In this document: positions 1 to 10,622 of the stretch, piece by piece
How positions within the stretch are numbered: the first letter of the stretch is position 1
How the letters are laid out: each line of letters begins with the position of its first letter
Source of the DNA: Xanthostigma xanthostigma
Taxonomy: Eukaryota; Arthropoda; Insecta; Raphidioptera; Raphidiidae
Direction of reading: 5' to 3'
Length of the DNA: 64,000 bases
NCBI GenBank assembly: GCA_963575645.1
Contig: OY754464.1
Coordinates: 1,178,001 to 1,242,000, forward strand
Notes under the pieces: model-generated
What the model was told of the DNA's origin: nothing
Seen by the model: the letters and a program-made list of their open reading frames with translations, nothing else
Database searches by the model: none
Made by a program: the position numbers and the translations under genes

Positions 1-435
1 GTTAAGATCGAAACATTTGTAGTTACAAAACTGATAAACCGATTTGAATGCGTTTCTTTGTTTTTGTTTGAAAAAATATGATTTCGATATGACAGATTGT
101 AGATAATAGACTGTCAACAGGATTTATAGAATTTAGTTTAAAAACAAGGCAAAATAAATAAAAAAAAGTCCGAAAATTAGTAGGTAAATCCATTATACCG
201 GAACGTATTTTTGTTAGAATTCAGCGCCGTACTTATTTTTTTTTAATATTACCAGTAATTTTCAAAATACGCTCTCTCTCACGCGTCAACCTACCTGTAA
301 AGTTTTAAATACGCTTTAAATATATTTATGTGAGCTTTAAATCTCTACTCTGAAGAAAACATAACGTGCAAATTTCAAACAATCGGGTAACATTTCACGA
401 AATGAAGACGAAACAAACATTTAAAAAATTTAGAG
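1..435. other. AT-rich intergenic stretch, no gene seen
   Basis: No reading frame, RNA gene or recognisable repeat boundary could be supported here. The stretch ends at the first delimited transposon (436). Confidence 0.5.
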
Positions 436-740
436 CAGTGGTGTTAAAGATAAGGCCCGCGAGCCTCATTCGGCTCTAAAGCCACCTCAATACGGCCCGC
501 GGCCAGAATCTATCCAGTGAGAATTTTAGACACCTGACGTCAATGAGCTTATCAAAAGCAAGACCTCAGGTGTCTGGATCCTCAAGCTCCAGATAATTTA
601 CCCTTTTTATTACCTTTGTATGAAAATTGATTTAAACTAAGTAAATAGTATGTGTTTTAGTTTTTAATTTAGAGTCTGGCCCGCTAAGCCACAATAAATC
701 TTATAAATGGCCCTTTTGAAAAATCAGTCTGATACCCCTG
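436..740. mobile_element. Non-autonomous hAT-like element
   Basis: The stretch opens with CAGTGGTGTTA and closes with the inverted TACCCCTG, the CAG...CTG terminal pattern of hAT transposons. The flanking octamers atttagag (428-435) and ttctagag (741-748) match at 6 of 8 bases, which suits an aged 8-bp target duplication. The interior has only short GC-rich runs (GGCCCGCG) and no transposase frame. Confidence 0.6.
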
Positions 741-750
741 TTCTAGAGTA

Positions 751-1078
751 TCTAAAAGCTGAAGAGTTTGTTTGTTTGGTTGAACGCGCTAATCTCAGGA
801 ACTACTGATTCGAATTGACATTTTTTTTTTGCTGGATAGTCCATTTATCGAGGAAGGCTATAGGCTATATAATATCACGCTACGACCAATAGGAGCGGAG
901 CATCAATGAAAAATGTAATTCAAAATTTGTCCGTCCGACAAAAACTTTTGAACGGTAACTCCGATCATCATGAAATTTGGACACAACATTCATCTCGGTA
1001 ACTAAGTTTAACGTGCGTACTCATGCCCCTCCCCCATTCGTTCTTTTACACCCGGGTGAAACCGGGCGGGACCGCTAG
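751..1078 (+). mobile_element. Non-autonomous Helitron, family H1
   Basis: The copy begins with TC directly after an A. It ends with CTAG (1075-1078) directly before a T, as expected for Helitron insertion between A and T. Twelve bases inside the 3' end is a hairpin with stem CCCGG (1051-1055) and CCGGG (1062-1066). The 5' end is eroded compared with other copies, which begin TCTATACTAATAT. Related copies in the window lie at 16150, 20178, 32573 and 46655 on the other strand. No Rep/helicase frame is present. Confidence 0.75.
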
Positions 1079-1450
1079 TCTAAAATATATTCATACTTTG
1101 TGGCTATAACACAATTGTCAAATTATTTAATAATAATTAGAATGCTCCTAATCAATTTGCATTATGACGTGATAAAATATAAATACCTATAAGAAAAGAT
1201 AAGATTATTTATATCTTGTCGCATATTTTTTTTTTACATACATACCTGTATATTATACCAGGTAATCGATGATAATGGTATTTCCATTGATATCAGTATA
1301 TCGGTACAGTGCGCTCAAAAATGTGCAGTAGTAGATTTTTCGTAAAGACGTCGCGATATAACAAGAGGGCGTTCACAAATTACGTGGGGCGACTAGGGGG
1401 GAGGGGGTCGAGCTGAACTTCACCCAATCCATATATGTATTAATTAACTA

Positions 1451-2345
1451 TATGAATCATTGCCTACCTACTCAATGTGCGGTGAATAAACGCAACAAAG
1501 CATATCGAAAATATATCTGCGTCTCTTTCTTCGATGTAATTCCCTGATTTCTCCGATGATAGGATTGGTTGATGTACTTGCATTCAATCTGAATAAAGTA
1601 TCTTTGTTTAAAAAAACTTTGTCTTTTTCTATGACGTTAGCATGGGCGTACCCAGCTTTTGGCACAGGAGGGTGAAAATTAGAAAGTTCTTAAGCCGGGT
1701 CCCCCGTGCATGTTTGGCCCTCCTGGATACGCCAGTGCTTACGCTGTAAAAAAAGACAGAAGTATATGTTTGCACCCTAATAGTTCGATTGCGATTTTAT
1801 TTCGATGCTCGGTATAGAATAAAAGTATATGACCCAATCTCACGTGGGGGAGAGGGGGGTCTCGGCAAACAGTATAAAATTGCAAGAAAACTAGGTTAAA
1901 TTAAGTAAAAAATGTTTCTCCACTAAAATATGGCTAAATCATATGCAATAATATTTATCGCGGTTAATAATATGTTTCTATGATTCTAGACTATAATATC
2001 TTTAAAATGCTAGACTTATTAACAAAAAGAATTAAGCAATATGTTTTTTTTAATAAATCGAACGTAATCAAGGACAGATTTATGTATTTACATCAGGGGC
2101 GGATCTATAAACCCTGGGCCCTCAAGTATCAAGGGCCCACAAAAATTGATTAATTAAAAATAAACCAATAAGTAGTTTTTGAAACAGTGACTTTATTCAG
2201 ATTGAATGCATGTACAGTACATCAACCAAAATCCTATCATCGGAGAAATCAGGGAATTACATCAAAGAAAGAGATGCAGATATATTTTCGATACGCTTTG
2301 TTGCGTTCAGTCACCGCACATTGAGTAGATAGACAATGATTCATA
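1451..2345. repeat. Inverted repeat pair (about 150-bp arms)
   Basis: Segment 1451-1599 recurs in reverse complement at 2190-2345 with scattered mismatches, separated by about 590 bp of unrelated AT-rich DNA. The - strand of the left arm is open for about 60 codons, but the right arm is frameshifted in that reading, so no gene is called. It may be a decayed transposon or a foldback insertion. Confidence 0.55.
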
Positions 2346-2500
2346 TAAGTAGTCAATTGTTAAATATATATCTTCCTATTAGTCAGAAACTGTTACCTTT
2401 AGCCTTACAAGTTGCAAGTAGTCATCAATATGTTTGTATATTAGTATATTAGTGTCTTTTGAGCCAATCATTTTCGAACAAACTTTAATTTTTGTTTCAG

Positions 2501-2555
2501 ATTAACGTACTTAAGCATGAGCAAAGTGTAAATTCAACTTTATTCTGCCGTCATC
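2501..2555 (+). promoter_or_regulatory. 5'-UTR exon segment with a 4-codon upstream ORF
   Basis: A pyrimidine-rich tract ending TTTGTTTCAG (AG at 2499-2500) looks like a splice acceptor just before the DRAM start codon. This implies a non-coding first exon further upstream that I could not locate. Within the segment an ATG at 2517 opens a frame of only four codons that stops at 2529-2531, 24 bp before the DRAM ATG. It is positioned like an inhibitory upstream ORF. Confidence 0.45.
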
Positions 2556-5500
2556 ATGAATCGGAAAGTGTTTTTGTTGCCTATTGCAATGCTCCTAATT
2601 TTTCCAATTACATTTATAATAACGTAAGTTAATCTATTGTTTTAAATTTTATTCAATAAAAACTAGTAATATTAGATTCTGGTGTTAACAAGTGACACTT
2701 CATATTAGTGATGTAACGAATATTCGCATTCACATTAGCGAATGTTCGCAAAACTCATACGTATATGAATATATGAAACAAAAATCATATTTCTTTCTAA
2801 AAAAATCTTTTCTCGATCAATAGAATATCTCGAATGAGCAAAACTGTTTGACTTTTATGTTTGCGATTTCACCTTCGCCGCTTGCTTTGGGAAGATAGGC
2901 CAAAGATAAAAGGCAAACTAGTGTCCGACCGCTCATTCGTAACAGTTCGTTCAATTTCGTCGCTTGTTAGAAACCTTCGGCCTCGGCCAAAACTTCGGCC
3001 CATTTTGGCCGAAGCCGAAGGTGGCCGAAGCCAAAGCTTCGGTCGAACACTACTAAATACATATCCGCTGGATGGCTAAATACACCACAATTAGGTACTC
3101 TTATTTGATCAAAAATCTTTCAAATCGATTTATTGCCAACTATTGTTCCAGGTACACCATAGCAGTGAAGTCAGGTCATGTTCCCGCTGCGTTTCCTTAC
3201 ATTAGTGACACAGGCACCTATCCTCCAGAGAGCTGTATCTTTGGACAGCTCCTGAATATTGGTGCTATGTTGGGTAAGAAAAATTTCCAAATTGGAAAGC
3301 TTTATTGGTCGTCTTACAGTCGCACCGACTAGTTGTAGGTACCACCAATTAAAAAAAAAGCAGGATGGCCTGATCGCTCTGCAAGCTAACACAACCAGCG
3401 TAGCTCGTCTGCGCGATTTAAGTACTAACAGAAAACTGCGACTACTATACGATTCTGTATACCATGACTAGTATAATTATTTGCGGGATGTTGGGATCAT
3501 TGATCTAAAATTGTTGTTAAAAATTGCTAATTTGATGTTTTCTTTTGTTTCTAACCACACTTTTAATAAATATTCTTCATACTAATTTTTTACATTTTCG
3601 TATCCGAACCTGTATCTTGCGATGTCCAGAATTATCTTAATTAACGTTGTTAATTATGCTATTGTTATTTTTTATCCATTATAAACTTTTGATAACAATA
3701 TCTAATTGATCTATTTGTTTCTACCTGATTTTTTTTATTATTAAACAAATGGAAAAACGTCACGTGTGTGATGTGTCCTTGATTATTTAACATTTCAATT
3801 GAAGTGTTCAATATCGCGGATTCTTTCTTTTGAGGCCAAAATTTAACAGCCGGTCTTTGTGGTGAACAGCTAGACCTCGAAAGGAACAAAAAAAACAGTT
3901 TTTTTTTAATCGGTTCAGTCGTGCAATATAAAATAACATGACATCCAGATAAAGTCACAGAAAAAGCGAGTGCATAGAGAGGCTTACAATTATGTTTAGA
4001 TTCCTTTTTTTTAATTAAGTATAAATATAATCGAATGAAGTATGATTTGAAAGAGATCGGGGTTTAATAAATATTTTTTATCAACAATTTTCTTTTTCAT
4101 TTTTTGAAGTATGATTTGAAAGAGATCGGGGTTTAATAAATATTTTTTATCAACAATTTTCTTTTTCATTTTTAAAACATTGTCATTAATACCGTATAGT
4201 AAAAAATAGTTAATACCTTTTAATCATGGGTGATTTTTGACAATTTTTTGGGTGAATTTTGACATTTTTTTGATGAATTTTGACAATTTTTTGGGATGAA
4301 TTTTGACCTTTTTTTTGATTAATTTATAGTATTATTTGTTTCAATTCTGACTTTGACGTTACTAAAAATAAATTGTAAGCTCCAATTTAAAAATTCTTAA
4401 TCCAACAAAATTGGACCCATTTGACTTCAATAAGCCCCAGTCCACGTAGATCCCCCCATGGCTTGACTGTTGTCCATATATTTTAACAACATTTAAATAT
4501 ATTTTTTCCAGCTGTTTTGGTTCTGTACATTCGATACAGACAGATCTATGAATTGTGCATGCACTATTCACTTCCGAATCACCTTTATACAATGAATACA
4601 GCAACATTATGGATTGGATTCCTTATGGCCCTAGGTATAAGTTTGGTTGGTAATTTTCAAGAAACAAGCGTTATGACTGTACATATGATTGGTGCTTTGT
4701 TTGCATTTGGACTTGGGACTGTTTACTTTTTTATTCAGGTTTGTTTACTAACAATACTAAAAACTTACTTTCCCGTGGTTACGAGATAAAGTGATTGATG
4801 CCGCATTTTTTTTTTGTGTGAAACATCTAATGGCGCGTTTGGTTGGGAATAAAACCGTGCAATTAGCACGACACGTTACGTTTGTGTACGTTGGATTAAA
4901 CATGGCTCTAGGTCTAGTTGAAGGCAACGTCTATATAACAGGGCGAAATTTAGTTACTAGTATTTCGTTGGCTGACAGCACGTGACGCTTGCTTTGTGTA
5001 TGCGTCGGATTTTAACTTGGCTTTTGTTAAAGGCGACAGCTAGATGACAGAGCAAAATTTAGTTACAGGGTGACATTTAGTTACAAGGCGATATTTAGTT
5101 ACTAGAATTTCGGTAGTTGGAAGCTACTAGAATTTCGCTTAAAATTATGAAGAGTATCTCAAATCACCGAGAAATGAATGAAATTTTGTCAAGTTAGAAT
5201 CGTGACGTAAGCTACTTTATCTTGTGACCACAAACATATCGGTGAACTTTTAACAAACTAAAAATACTAATTCTCAATAACTAATCTCAAAGTGTGTCAC
5301 TCCCTTTAGCATAGTGGCTGAGCTTTATCTATACTAATGTAGGTATAAAATTCTTTGCATGTGTGTGTTTTTGAACGGATTTAACTTAAAAACTATTTGA
5401 CGATTTTTGATGAAACTTTTTTTGCAATTATTCTTATGATTACAGAAATGTTATAGGTTATGTTTTATTTCACTATTTTATCGCAAAGTTAATTTAATCA

Positions 5501-6634
5501 ATTTTTTGGCAAATACTTCTATACAAGTCTATATAAATAAAAATGTCATTTCTCGTTTGTTCAAAATCGTGAATCTCCGAAAGTTCTTCACCGATTGCTT
5601 TGAAATTTTGACACAACGTTGCGCGTGTTTTTATATACGGGTACCTATTATATAGATCTCACACCTACGACAGGTTAAAACATGCTTTTTTTGAAAACAC
5701 ACGCTGCAGTACTAAATATTATACGCCAATGGGAGCCTCATCTGTTGAACGAAACAGCGCCATCTGTTGAACGTTAAAGCAACACAAGCTATACTAAATA
5801 TTTTACGCCAATGGGTGCTCCATCTGTTGAACGTAACAGCAACACACGCACAACAGAGCCACATCTAGTATTTATTTTGAATGTCAACGAAGTGTATAAT
5901 TATATATTCTTTTAATTTCAGACAATCATTTCGTATTACTTAATACCAAATGTATGCTCAAAGCTAATGTGTCATTGCCGGCTTTTGATAAGTATACTTT
6001 GTGGAGGATTTTTTATTGGCACGTTTGCCTTCGCCGCTATCTCAACAAAATATTTCAAAGGTAATATCTGTTGCCGGGCTTGTAGACCGTGGTCTCCTAT
6101 CTGACGCTTCGTTTTCAACTACGGTAGGCACTATTAAGGGCGAAGTATTCACCTTGGCGGCTCACTGGTGTCTAAAAGCATACGTTTTCTACTCGGTCGT
6201 AGTAGGAAACACGTACTACGGCCGAGCAGAGAACACGTCGAGGATAAAAGAAGGAACAGCACTAGTCATCTACACATTAATCTGTGAGCCACCGAGGAGG
6301 ACACACCGCCTTTGATAATGTCTACACCTCAGTTGTGGACGCAAAGTCGAGTAGAAATACCCGGAAACCAAGAAAATTTAGTAATATAATATTGTTTGTT
6401 AATTTCGCAGGTGAAAGTATAATAAGCGATTGGTCGAGTGATATGGAAGGATTTGGTTACCACTTGGCAAGTACCATCTCTGAATGGTTGATGAGTTTCA
6501 TGTTTTGCATTTATATCGCAACATTTACGAGAGAATTTCAAGACATAAACGTGTCGACTCCAGAAGTTCGGATTCTTGTTGCAAATATAAATATTCAAAT
6601 CAATAATCCAAAAATTGAACCGGGAAGTTCCTGA
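2556..6634 (+). CDS. DRAM-family lysosomal/autophagy membrane protein, five exons
   Basis: Exons are 2556-2623, 3152-3273, 4512-4738, 5922-6060 and 6411-6634. Donors are GTAAGT, GTAAGA, GTTTGT and GTAATA; acceptors are TTCCAG, TTCCAG, TTTCAG and CGCAG. All junction phases agree, giving 259 residues, close to the usual 240-270 of DRAM1/DRAM2. The Frag1/DRAM/Sfk1 family signature is visible: an N-terminal membrane helix, then GHVPAAFPYISDTGTYPPE at residues 31-49, GNFQE at 110-114 and a membrane-embedded VH at 120-121. About six membrane segments are apparent. Family members sit in lysosomal or other endomembranes, and vertebrate DRAM proteins promote autophagy; that role is inferred here from homology. 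The TGA at 6632 falls where family members normally end, yet the frame stays open for 431 codons beyond it (separate entry). Introns 1 and 3 contain transposon copies, and intron 2 holds tandem repeats. Confidence 0.92.
2706..3055. mobile_element. hAT-like non-autonomous element in DRAM intron 1
   Basis: The stretch begins TAGTGATGTAACGAA and ends with the inverted TAGTAGTGTTCGACC, imperfect termini of a type common in insect hAT elements. Near its right end are repeated CTTCGGCC / GGCCGAAG palindromes; a similar CTTCGG-rich remnant occurs at about 22070-22160. No clear 8-bp duplication remains (cttcatat against aatacata). It lies wholly inside intron 1. Confidence 0.5.
4037..4174 (+). repeat. 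Exact 69-bp tandem duplication in DRAM intron 2
   Basis: Two head-to-tail copies of a 69-bp unit beginning GAAGTATGATTTGAAAGAG start at 4037 and 4106, with essentially no differences. The near identity means the duplication is recent or a collapsed polymorphic repeat. Confidence 0.85.
4229..4322 (+). repeat. Short minisatellite in DRAM intron 2
   Basis: About four degenerate 20-25 bp units read TGAATTTTGACA followed by a T-rich tract. They lie in the intron 2 sequence upstream of exon 3. Confidence 0.7.
5328..5868 (+). mobile_element. Helitron-like insertion in DRAM intron 3
   Basis: The segment starts TCTATACTAATG after an A and ends CTAG (5865-5868) before a T, which suits a non-autonomous Helitron. 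A second Helitron-style start, TCTATATAAATAAAAATG, occurs inside at about 5529, so two insertions may be merged. The 3' part carries repeats of GCCATCTGTTGAACGT, the reverse complement of the array at 38574-38890. I see no clear terminal hairpin, so the call is moderate. Confidence 0.5.
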
Positions 6635-7930
6635 TACCCAAATGACTCTCATAGCATAGACATAGATGATACGGCTGATCTCCTTGGCAGTAGTGATTCG
6701 GATAACAGTCTTCAGGAAGAAACAGTTTCGAAAGTGATAAATGAAATTGCGCCAAATGAAAATAATGTGCCATTTGTTTGTGAAAAGCAATTGTTAATAA
6801 ATGAAGAAAGTTTTAATGAAAATTGTGATATTTTAGATAATGAATTATTGAACTTAATTGATAATAAAAATAATTGTGAGGATGGTAATTCGATTGATCT
6901 TAGTGATCCAGTTTCTAGTTTAGAACTATTTAATGACAATTTGTCGATTAAGAACGATTCTATGCTATATTCGTCTTTAAATAGCAGTGAAGAAAGCAAG
7001 TACCTAAAAACCAATGATGACATATGGAAGCAAATGAATCATATTTCATTTGATAGATATGGTTCATCAAGATCCTTGATTTTATATGACGACGCCAGTC
7101 AACAATCTTTTTTGTGTACCAAAGATTATCCTACAGGATGTTCTTTAATACAACAGAATAGAACGGATGACTTTTATTTAAAAAGTCAGCATTTCGAAAG
7201 ATGCCACAATTCGAAAACGACTAGTCATAAAATAAAGAAAAATATGGTTGGTAATTCTGTAGTGAATAATTTTGTTTCGGTTGATTCTAAAGTACGCAAG
7301 CGTAGAATTGTAAAGTCCGTGTTAGCACCCAACAAACTGCGATTGCCCCATTTTACTTTGAAAAAACATAAACAGTGCCTTCTGTATAATAATTATTTTA
7401 AAAAGTATAATATTCATGCTTTTGAAAATTGCAAACTCAATATTTTTTTAAATAAATGGTGTGATAATTATAAAATGTATCGAAAAAAAATATTCGAGCG
7501 TTCAAACAAGGATATAAAGAAATATTTTTTACAAAACGAATTTGAAAATCGCGCAATTAAACAAAATTCGGTTGATGATGATAAAAATTATTTTTCCGAT
7601 AGTGAATTTCAGATTAGTAGAATAAAAAAAAAAGTAAAGCCTAAAAAAACTATAAGACGGATTAATTCCTTCGAACACATGTCGCATTATTGTTCTGATA
7701 ATGAATGCACGTATGATAATGCCTTATTAGATAGTATAAACTCCGCTTTAGAATCTTGTAAAAACACCGACGTTCAGCTACGAACAAAAAGTCATGCAGA
7801 AATTCACAAAAAATACATTTCCTTGTCACTTTCAATACTGTTAGCTGCCTTATTACAAACAATAAGAGTTCTTTCGGAGCTAATAGAAGATACTCTAGGT
7901 CAAGATGCTGAGCAGAAAATCATTTATTAG
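6635..7930 (+). CDS. In-frame 431-codon extension downstream of the DRAM TGA stop
   Basis: Reading continues in the DRAM exon 5 frame directly after TGA 6632-6634 for 431 codons, to TAG 7928-7930 and a second TAG at 7931. The first in-frame ATG is at 6962, after 109 open codons, so an ordinary separate gene start is unlikely. The product begins acidic and serine-rich (IDIDDTADLLGSSDSDNS), then has basic clusters (KVRKRRIVK, IKKKVKPKKTIRR), and ends with a hydrophobic helix near 7820-7880. I recognise no domain. Three readings are possible. First, a long isoform made by readthrough of UGA; the next base is U, not the favoured C. Second, an exon joined by a splice that skips the stop, for example acceptors near 6655, 6687 or 6716. 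Third, the original C-terminus of a 691-residue protein cut by a recent nonsense mutation or base error. Confidence 0.65.
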   Translation, partial: YPNDSHSIDIDDTADLLGSSDSDNSLQEETVSKVINEIAPNENNVPFVCEKQLLINEESFNENCDILDNELLNLIDNKNNCEDGNSIDLSDPVSSLELFNDNLSIKNDSMLYSSLNSSEESKYLKTNDDIWKQMNHISFDRYGSSRSLILYDDASQQSFLCTKDYPTGCSLIQQNRTDDFYLKSQHFERCHNSKTTSHKIKKNMVGNSVVNNFVSVDSKVRKRRIVKSVLAPNKLRLPHFTLKKHKQCLLYNNYFKKYNIHAFENCKLNIFLNKWCDNYKMYRKKIFERSNKDIKKYFLQNEFENRAIKQNSVDDDKNYFSDSEFQISRIKKKVKPKKTIRRINSFEHMSHYCSDNECTYDNALLDSINSALESCKNTDVQLRTKSHAEIHKKYISLSLSILLAALLQTIRVLSELIEDTLGQDAEQKIIY

Positions 7931-8028
7931 TAGTTTCCTTACGGCAGTGTAGTAATTAGGACATAGCAAAATGTAGGCTGTGCCCCAGACACACAAATTC
8001 TAGAGGCAATGCATTTGTTTGACGTCAG

Positions 8029-8320
8029 TAGACATGGGAAAAGTCGTTACTATGTGATCACAGTGACTGTTATTCCAGTTACACAAAAATCACAGTGAAA
8101 AATCACCGTGATTTTGCCACGTCGATCCCGATCGAGCAAACACTCGGGTCGGACGTTTACGTCGGCTACTCGGTTGGAGCGACCGTCGTGAGTGCGGTGA
8201 CATGGAACAGCATACGTTACTTTGGAACGTAGTTAACTGTTGTCAAATCACAGTGATCATTTTAAACGGCTGGTCACAGTGATTTTTTCATCGTGAAGTT
8301 ATTTATTCCCCAACTCAATA
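8029..8320. mobile_element. Short hAT-type MITE with perfect TSD
   Basis: The element is flanked by identical octamers gacgtcag (8021-8028 and 8321-8328). The ends are imperfect inverted repeats (TAGACATGGGAA against the inverted TATTGAGTTGGGGAA). The interior repeats the dyad half TCACAGTGA several times on both strands. It lies about 100 bp downstream of the DRAM extension stop, so it may sit in the 3' UTR. Confidence 0.75.
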
Positions 8321-8380
8321 GACGTCAGTGCAGTTTTCGCTCTTCAACATGCCATCCGCCTCCGCTTGTCTGTGACTCCG

Positions 8381-8600
8381 ACCGTATTTTTCGAACTATA
8401 AAACGCACCTCAAATGTATAAGATGATTTTTAGAAAAATATATTTTACTTTCGGATCGTAATTTTTATTTATTGTTAACATAAATTTCGAGACGATTTAT
8501 TGAAAAAAAAATGTTTTAACCTTACGTTCGGACCACAATACGTACCTATTTGAGTCCATTCTATGTAAAAAGGTGCGTCTTATAGTCCGAAAAATACGGT
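8381..8600. mobile_element. MITE with ACCGTATTTTTCG termini
   Basis: The termini ACCGTATTTTTCGAACTATA and, inverted at the right, ACCGTATTTTTCGGACTATA are nearly identical over about 29 bp, followed by ACGCACCT on both arms. I recognise this terminal type as widespread in animal genomes and probably Tc1/mariner-related. No transposase frame remains. Confidence 0.7.
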
Positions 8601-8624
8601 ACTAATTTTGTTCCTACGCATCTA

Positions 8625-9259
8625 TTAGTATAGGAGGGCTATCAAACATTTTTGGGTAGGTATTTGGGGCACCGTGAAAATTCTTTTGTAATGTCTGAAC
8701 ACGAAATCGAAGACCTGGCTGAAGGATACTGATGTCTACCCAAGCTTTGGATTTTTAACTTTGCGAAATTCTATTAAAATATTCTTGAGACATTTTTAAA
8801 TTTTAATACCTTCTGGCAGACATTTAGACCCGACTAAATAATCTGGCTTATTTATTCTTTATTTGATTAAATATTACATTTGAAGGCAGTACAGGTGACT
8901 TCACTGCCATATTCCAAATTTCAATCTCAAATAAAAAGTCGACTATGCTCTCTTTGTTTATATTCAGTAAATGATTTTAAATATTGATTATTATATTTGC
9001 TTTTGTACTTGACAAGTCATACGAAATGTAATTTTCCTTTTGACAATAAATATTTCTATTTCTATTCTAAAAAAAAAAATCAAAATGCCCTAAGGACATT
9101 TTTACGCAAAGTTAAACATTCAAGGCTTAGCTGGGCCCCACTACCCATTAGCCAGGTCTTAAATTTTGTGTTCAGACATTACAAAATAAGTGTTACAAAA
9201 ATTTTCATTCTGCCCCAAATACCTACCCAAAAATGTTTGTTAGCTCTTAGTCTATAATT
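8625..9259. mobile_element. Inverted-repeat element with about 160-bp arms
   Basis: The sequence around TTTTTGGGTAGGTATTTGGGG at 8652-8672 recurs inverted at about 9215-9237, and the homology continues about 160 bp inwards to ACTTTGCG. One arm is found alone at 44036-44230. This suggests a non-autonomous DNA transposon with long terminal repeats. Neither arm carries a supported gene. Confidence 0.65.
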
Positions 9260-10133
9260 TCCTATTTTAAAAGCCTTCCTAATTATCTGTGTAGTACTTA
9301 CTTCTGTCATATGATTTTATTTATATATTTATTTGAAGTTATAAATTTTTATTTAGATATTTATTCTCATCTATTGTAATGTTATTAACTTGCCAATTGT
9401 GATTTTAATTGTTTTATATATTTAAAATATGTAAAAGTAAGTACATAGAATGTTATAATTTATAGATAGCATTTACATTATTATATTGGTAGTTTCATTA
9501 TTGTTTTATAACTTGATGTTTGTGATATAGAAAATACATATTTTATGATTACTTATGTAAATAGTACCTCACTGCTTTTATTGGATAATAACAAATAAAT
9601 CTTTTTACTGTGCGATCGGCGAAAGAAGACCGATGGGGAAAGGGCAAGAAGTCGCTGATGTGTTCCCAAATTATCGGAATTCATAGGCGGCGCATAGCAA
9701 GGCATGCAAACAATGTATAGCTTTTTAAGGCATTATTTTGAGCCTCTAACTTGCACATTTTAATTACATTCGCTATGACATCCCTAGCACCACTTCTAAC
9801 TGTTTTTCCCTGTTTACTTTCCATTTTGATGATATTCAGACAACACCCCTCAACTTAGTCCCTGGACGCACGCCTATGTACTGTCTGGTGTATGATTTTT
9901 TTGTACTGTTAGCAAGTGTCACTGTATAGTCGTACGGCTATGGCAAGAGTACAATTATCGCGATACCACAATTGTGATACGATTGGTCGACTGGACTCCC
10001 TTATTGCATAGAAGCGGTTCCAGGATCATTAACCTTTTACTAATATAAAATACATGTGCGCTATTCTGCAATAAGGTCATAGGGCTACATTCCATAGACC
10101 GGTCTTCTTTTAAAAATCCTACAGTATTTCCTA
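9260..10133. other. AT-rich stretch without recognisable genes
   Basis: No protein, RNA gene or repeat boundary is supported. An AATAAA lies at about 9593-9598; it could serve a long DRAM 3' UTR, but nothing ties it to that transcript. Confidence 0.4.
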
Positions 10134-10363
10134 CTAGCGGCCCGGTCCGGTTCGCCCGGGTAAGTAGATTGCCTAGTAAAGATAGACATAATCAGATATA
10201 AGTAGTATATATATTTTTTCGCGTAACCACAAAGAAAGCGAAAATCAAAAACAATACAACATTGCTTAAAATAAAATAATTGATAACAATATTATGCTGT
10301 ATCGCGGACTTTCTTATAGAATAACAACCGTATTTGTAAGGCGTTATCATATTTTATTAATAA
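10134..10363 (-). mobile_element. Helitron 3'-terminal fragment, family H2
   Basis: On the - strand the end reads CCGGACCGGGCCGCTAG, then T. The same terminus recurs at 10364, so this is a second, head-to-tail copy whose 5' end is not clear. Confidence 0.5.
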
Positions 10364-10622
10364 CTAGTGGCCCGGTCCGGCTTCGCCCGAATTTGTAAAT
10401 TACCACCGTATTTTCGTCGACTTACGTTGCAAAATTGGTCTCCACGAAAATGACCTTTTATTTTAACACCATAATATTATATAGCCTATGTCCATCCTAA
10501 AGGTCCATTCTAAATATTGGTGGAAAAAAAATAAAATCGGATGAGTAGTTTGGAAGATTATTCTCCGAATATACACAAACTAACAAAATTCGCACTCTGT
10601 CTTTATAATATTAGTATCTAGA
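10364..10622 (-). mobile_element. Complete small Helitron, family H2
   Basis: On the - strand it starts TCTAGATACTAATATTAT after an A and ends GGACCGGGCCACTAG before a T, giving a 259-bp element with proper Helitron ends. A 5' half of the same family lies at about 32340-32522. There is no coding capacity. Confidence 0.7.

Noticed and set aside
1468-1665. 65-codon - strand frame in the left inverted arm at 1.5 kb
   Set aside because: The homologous right arm is frameshifted and no known family motif is seen.
3072-3332. Two overlapping open frames near DRAM exon 2
   Set aside because: One is the exon frame extended into intron sequence past the GTAAGA donor; the others are out of frame.
6001-6315. 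104-codon open frame overlapping DRAM exon 4
   Set aside because: It runs in a different frame from the exon and through the intron; it is a shadow of the real exon.
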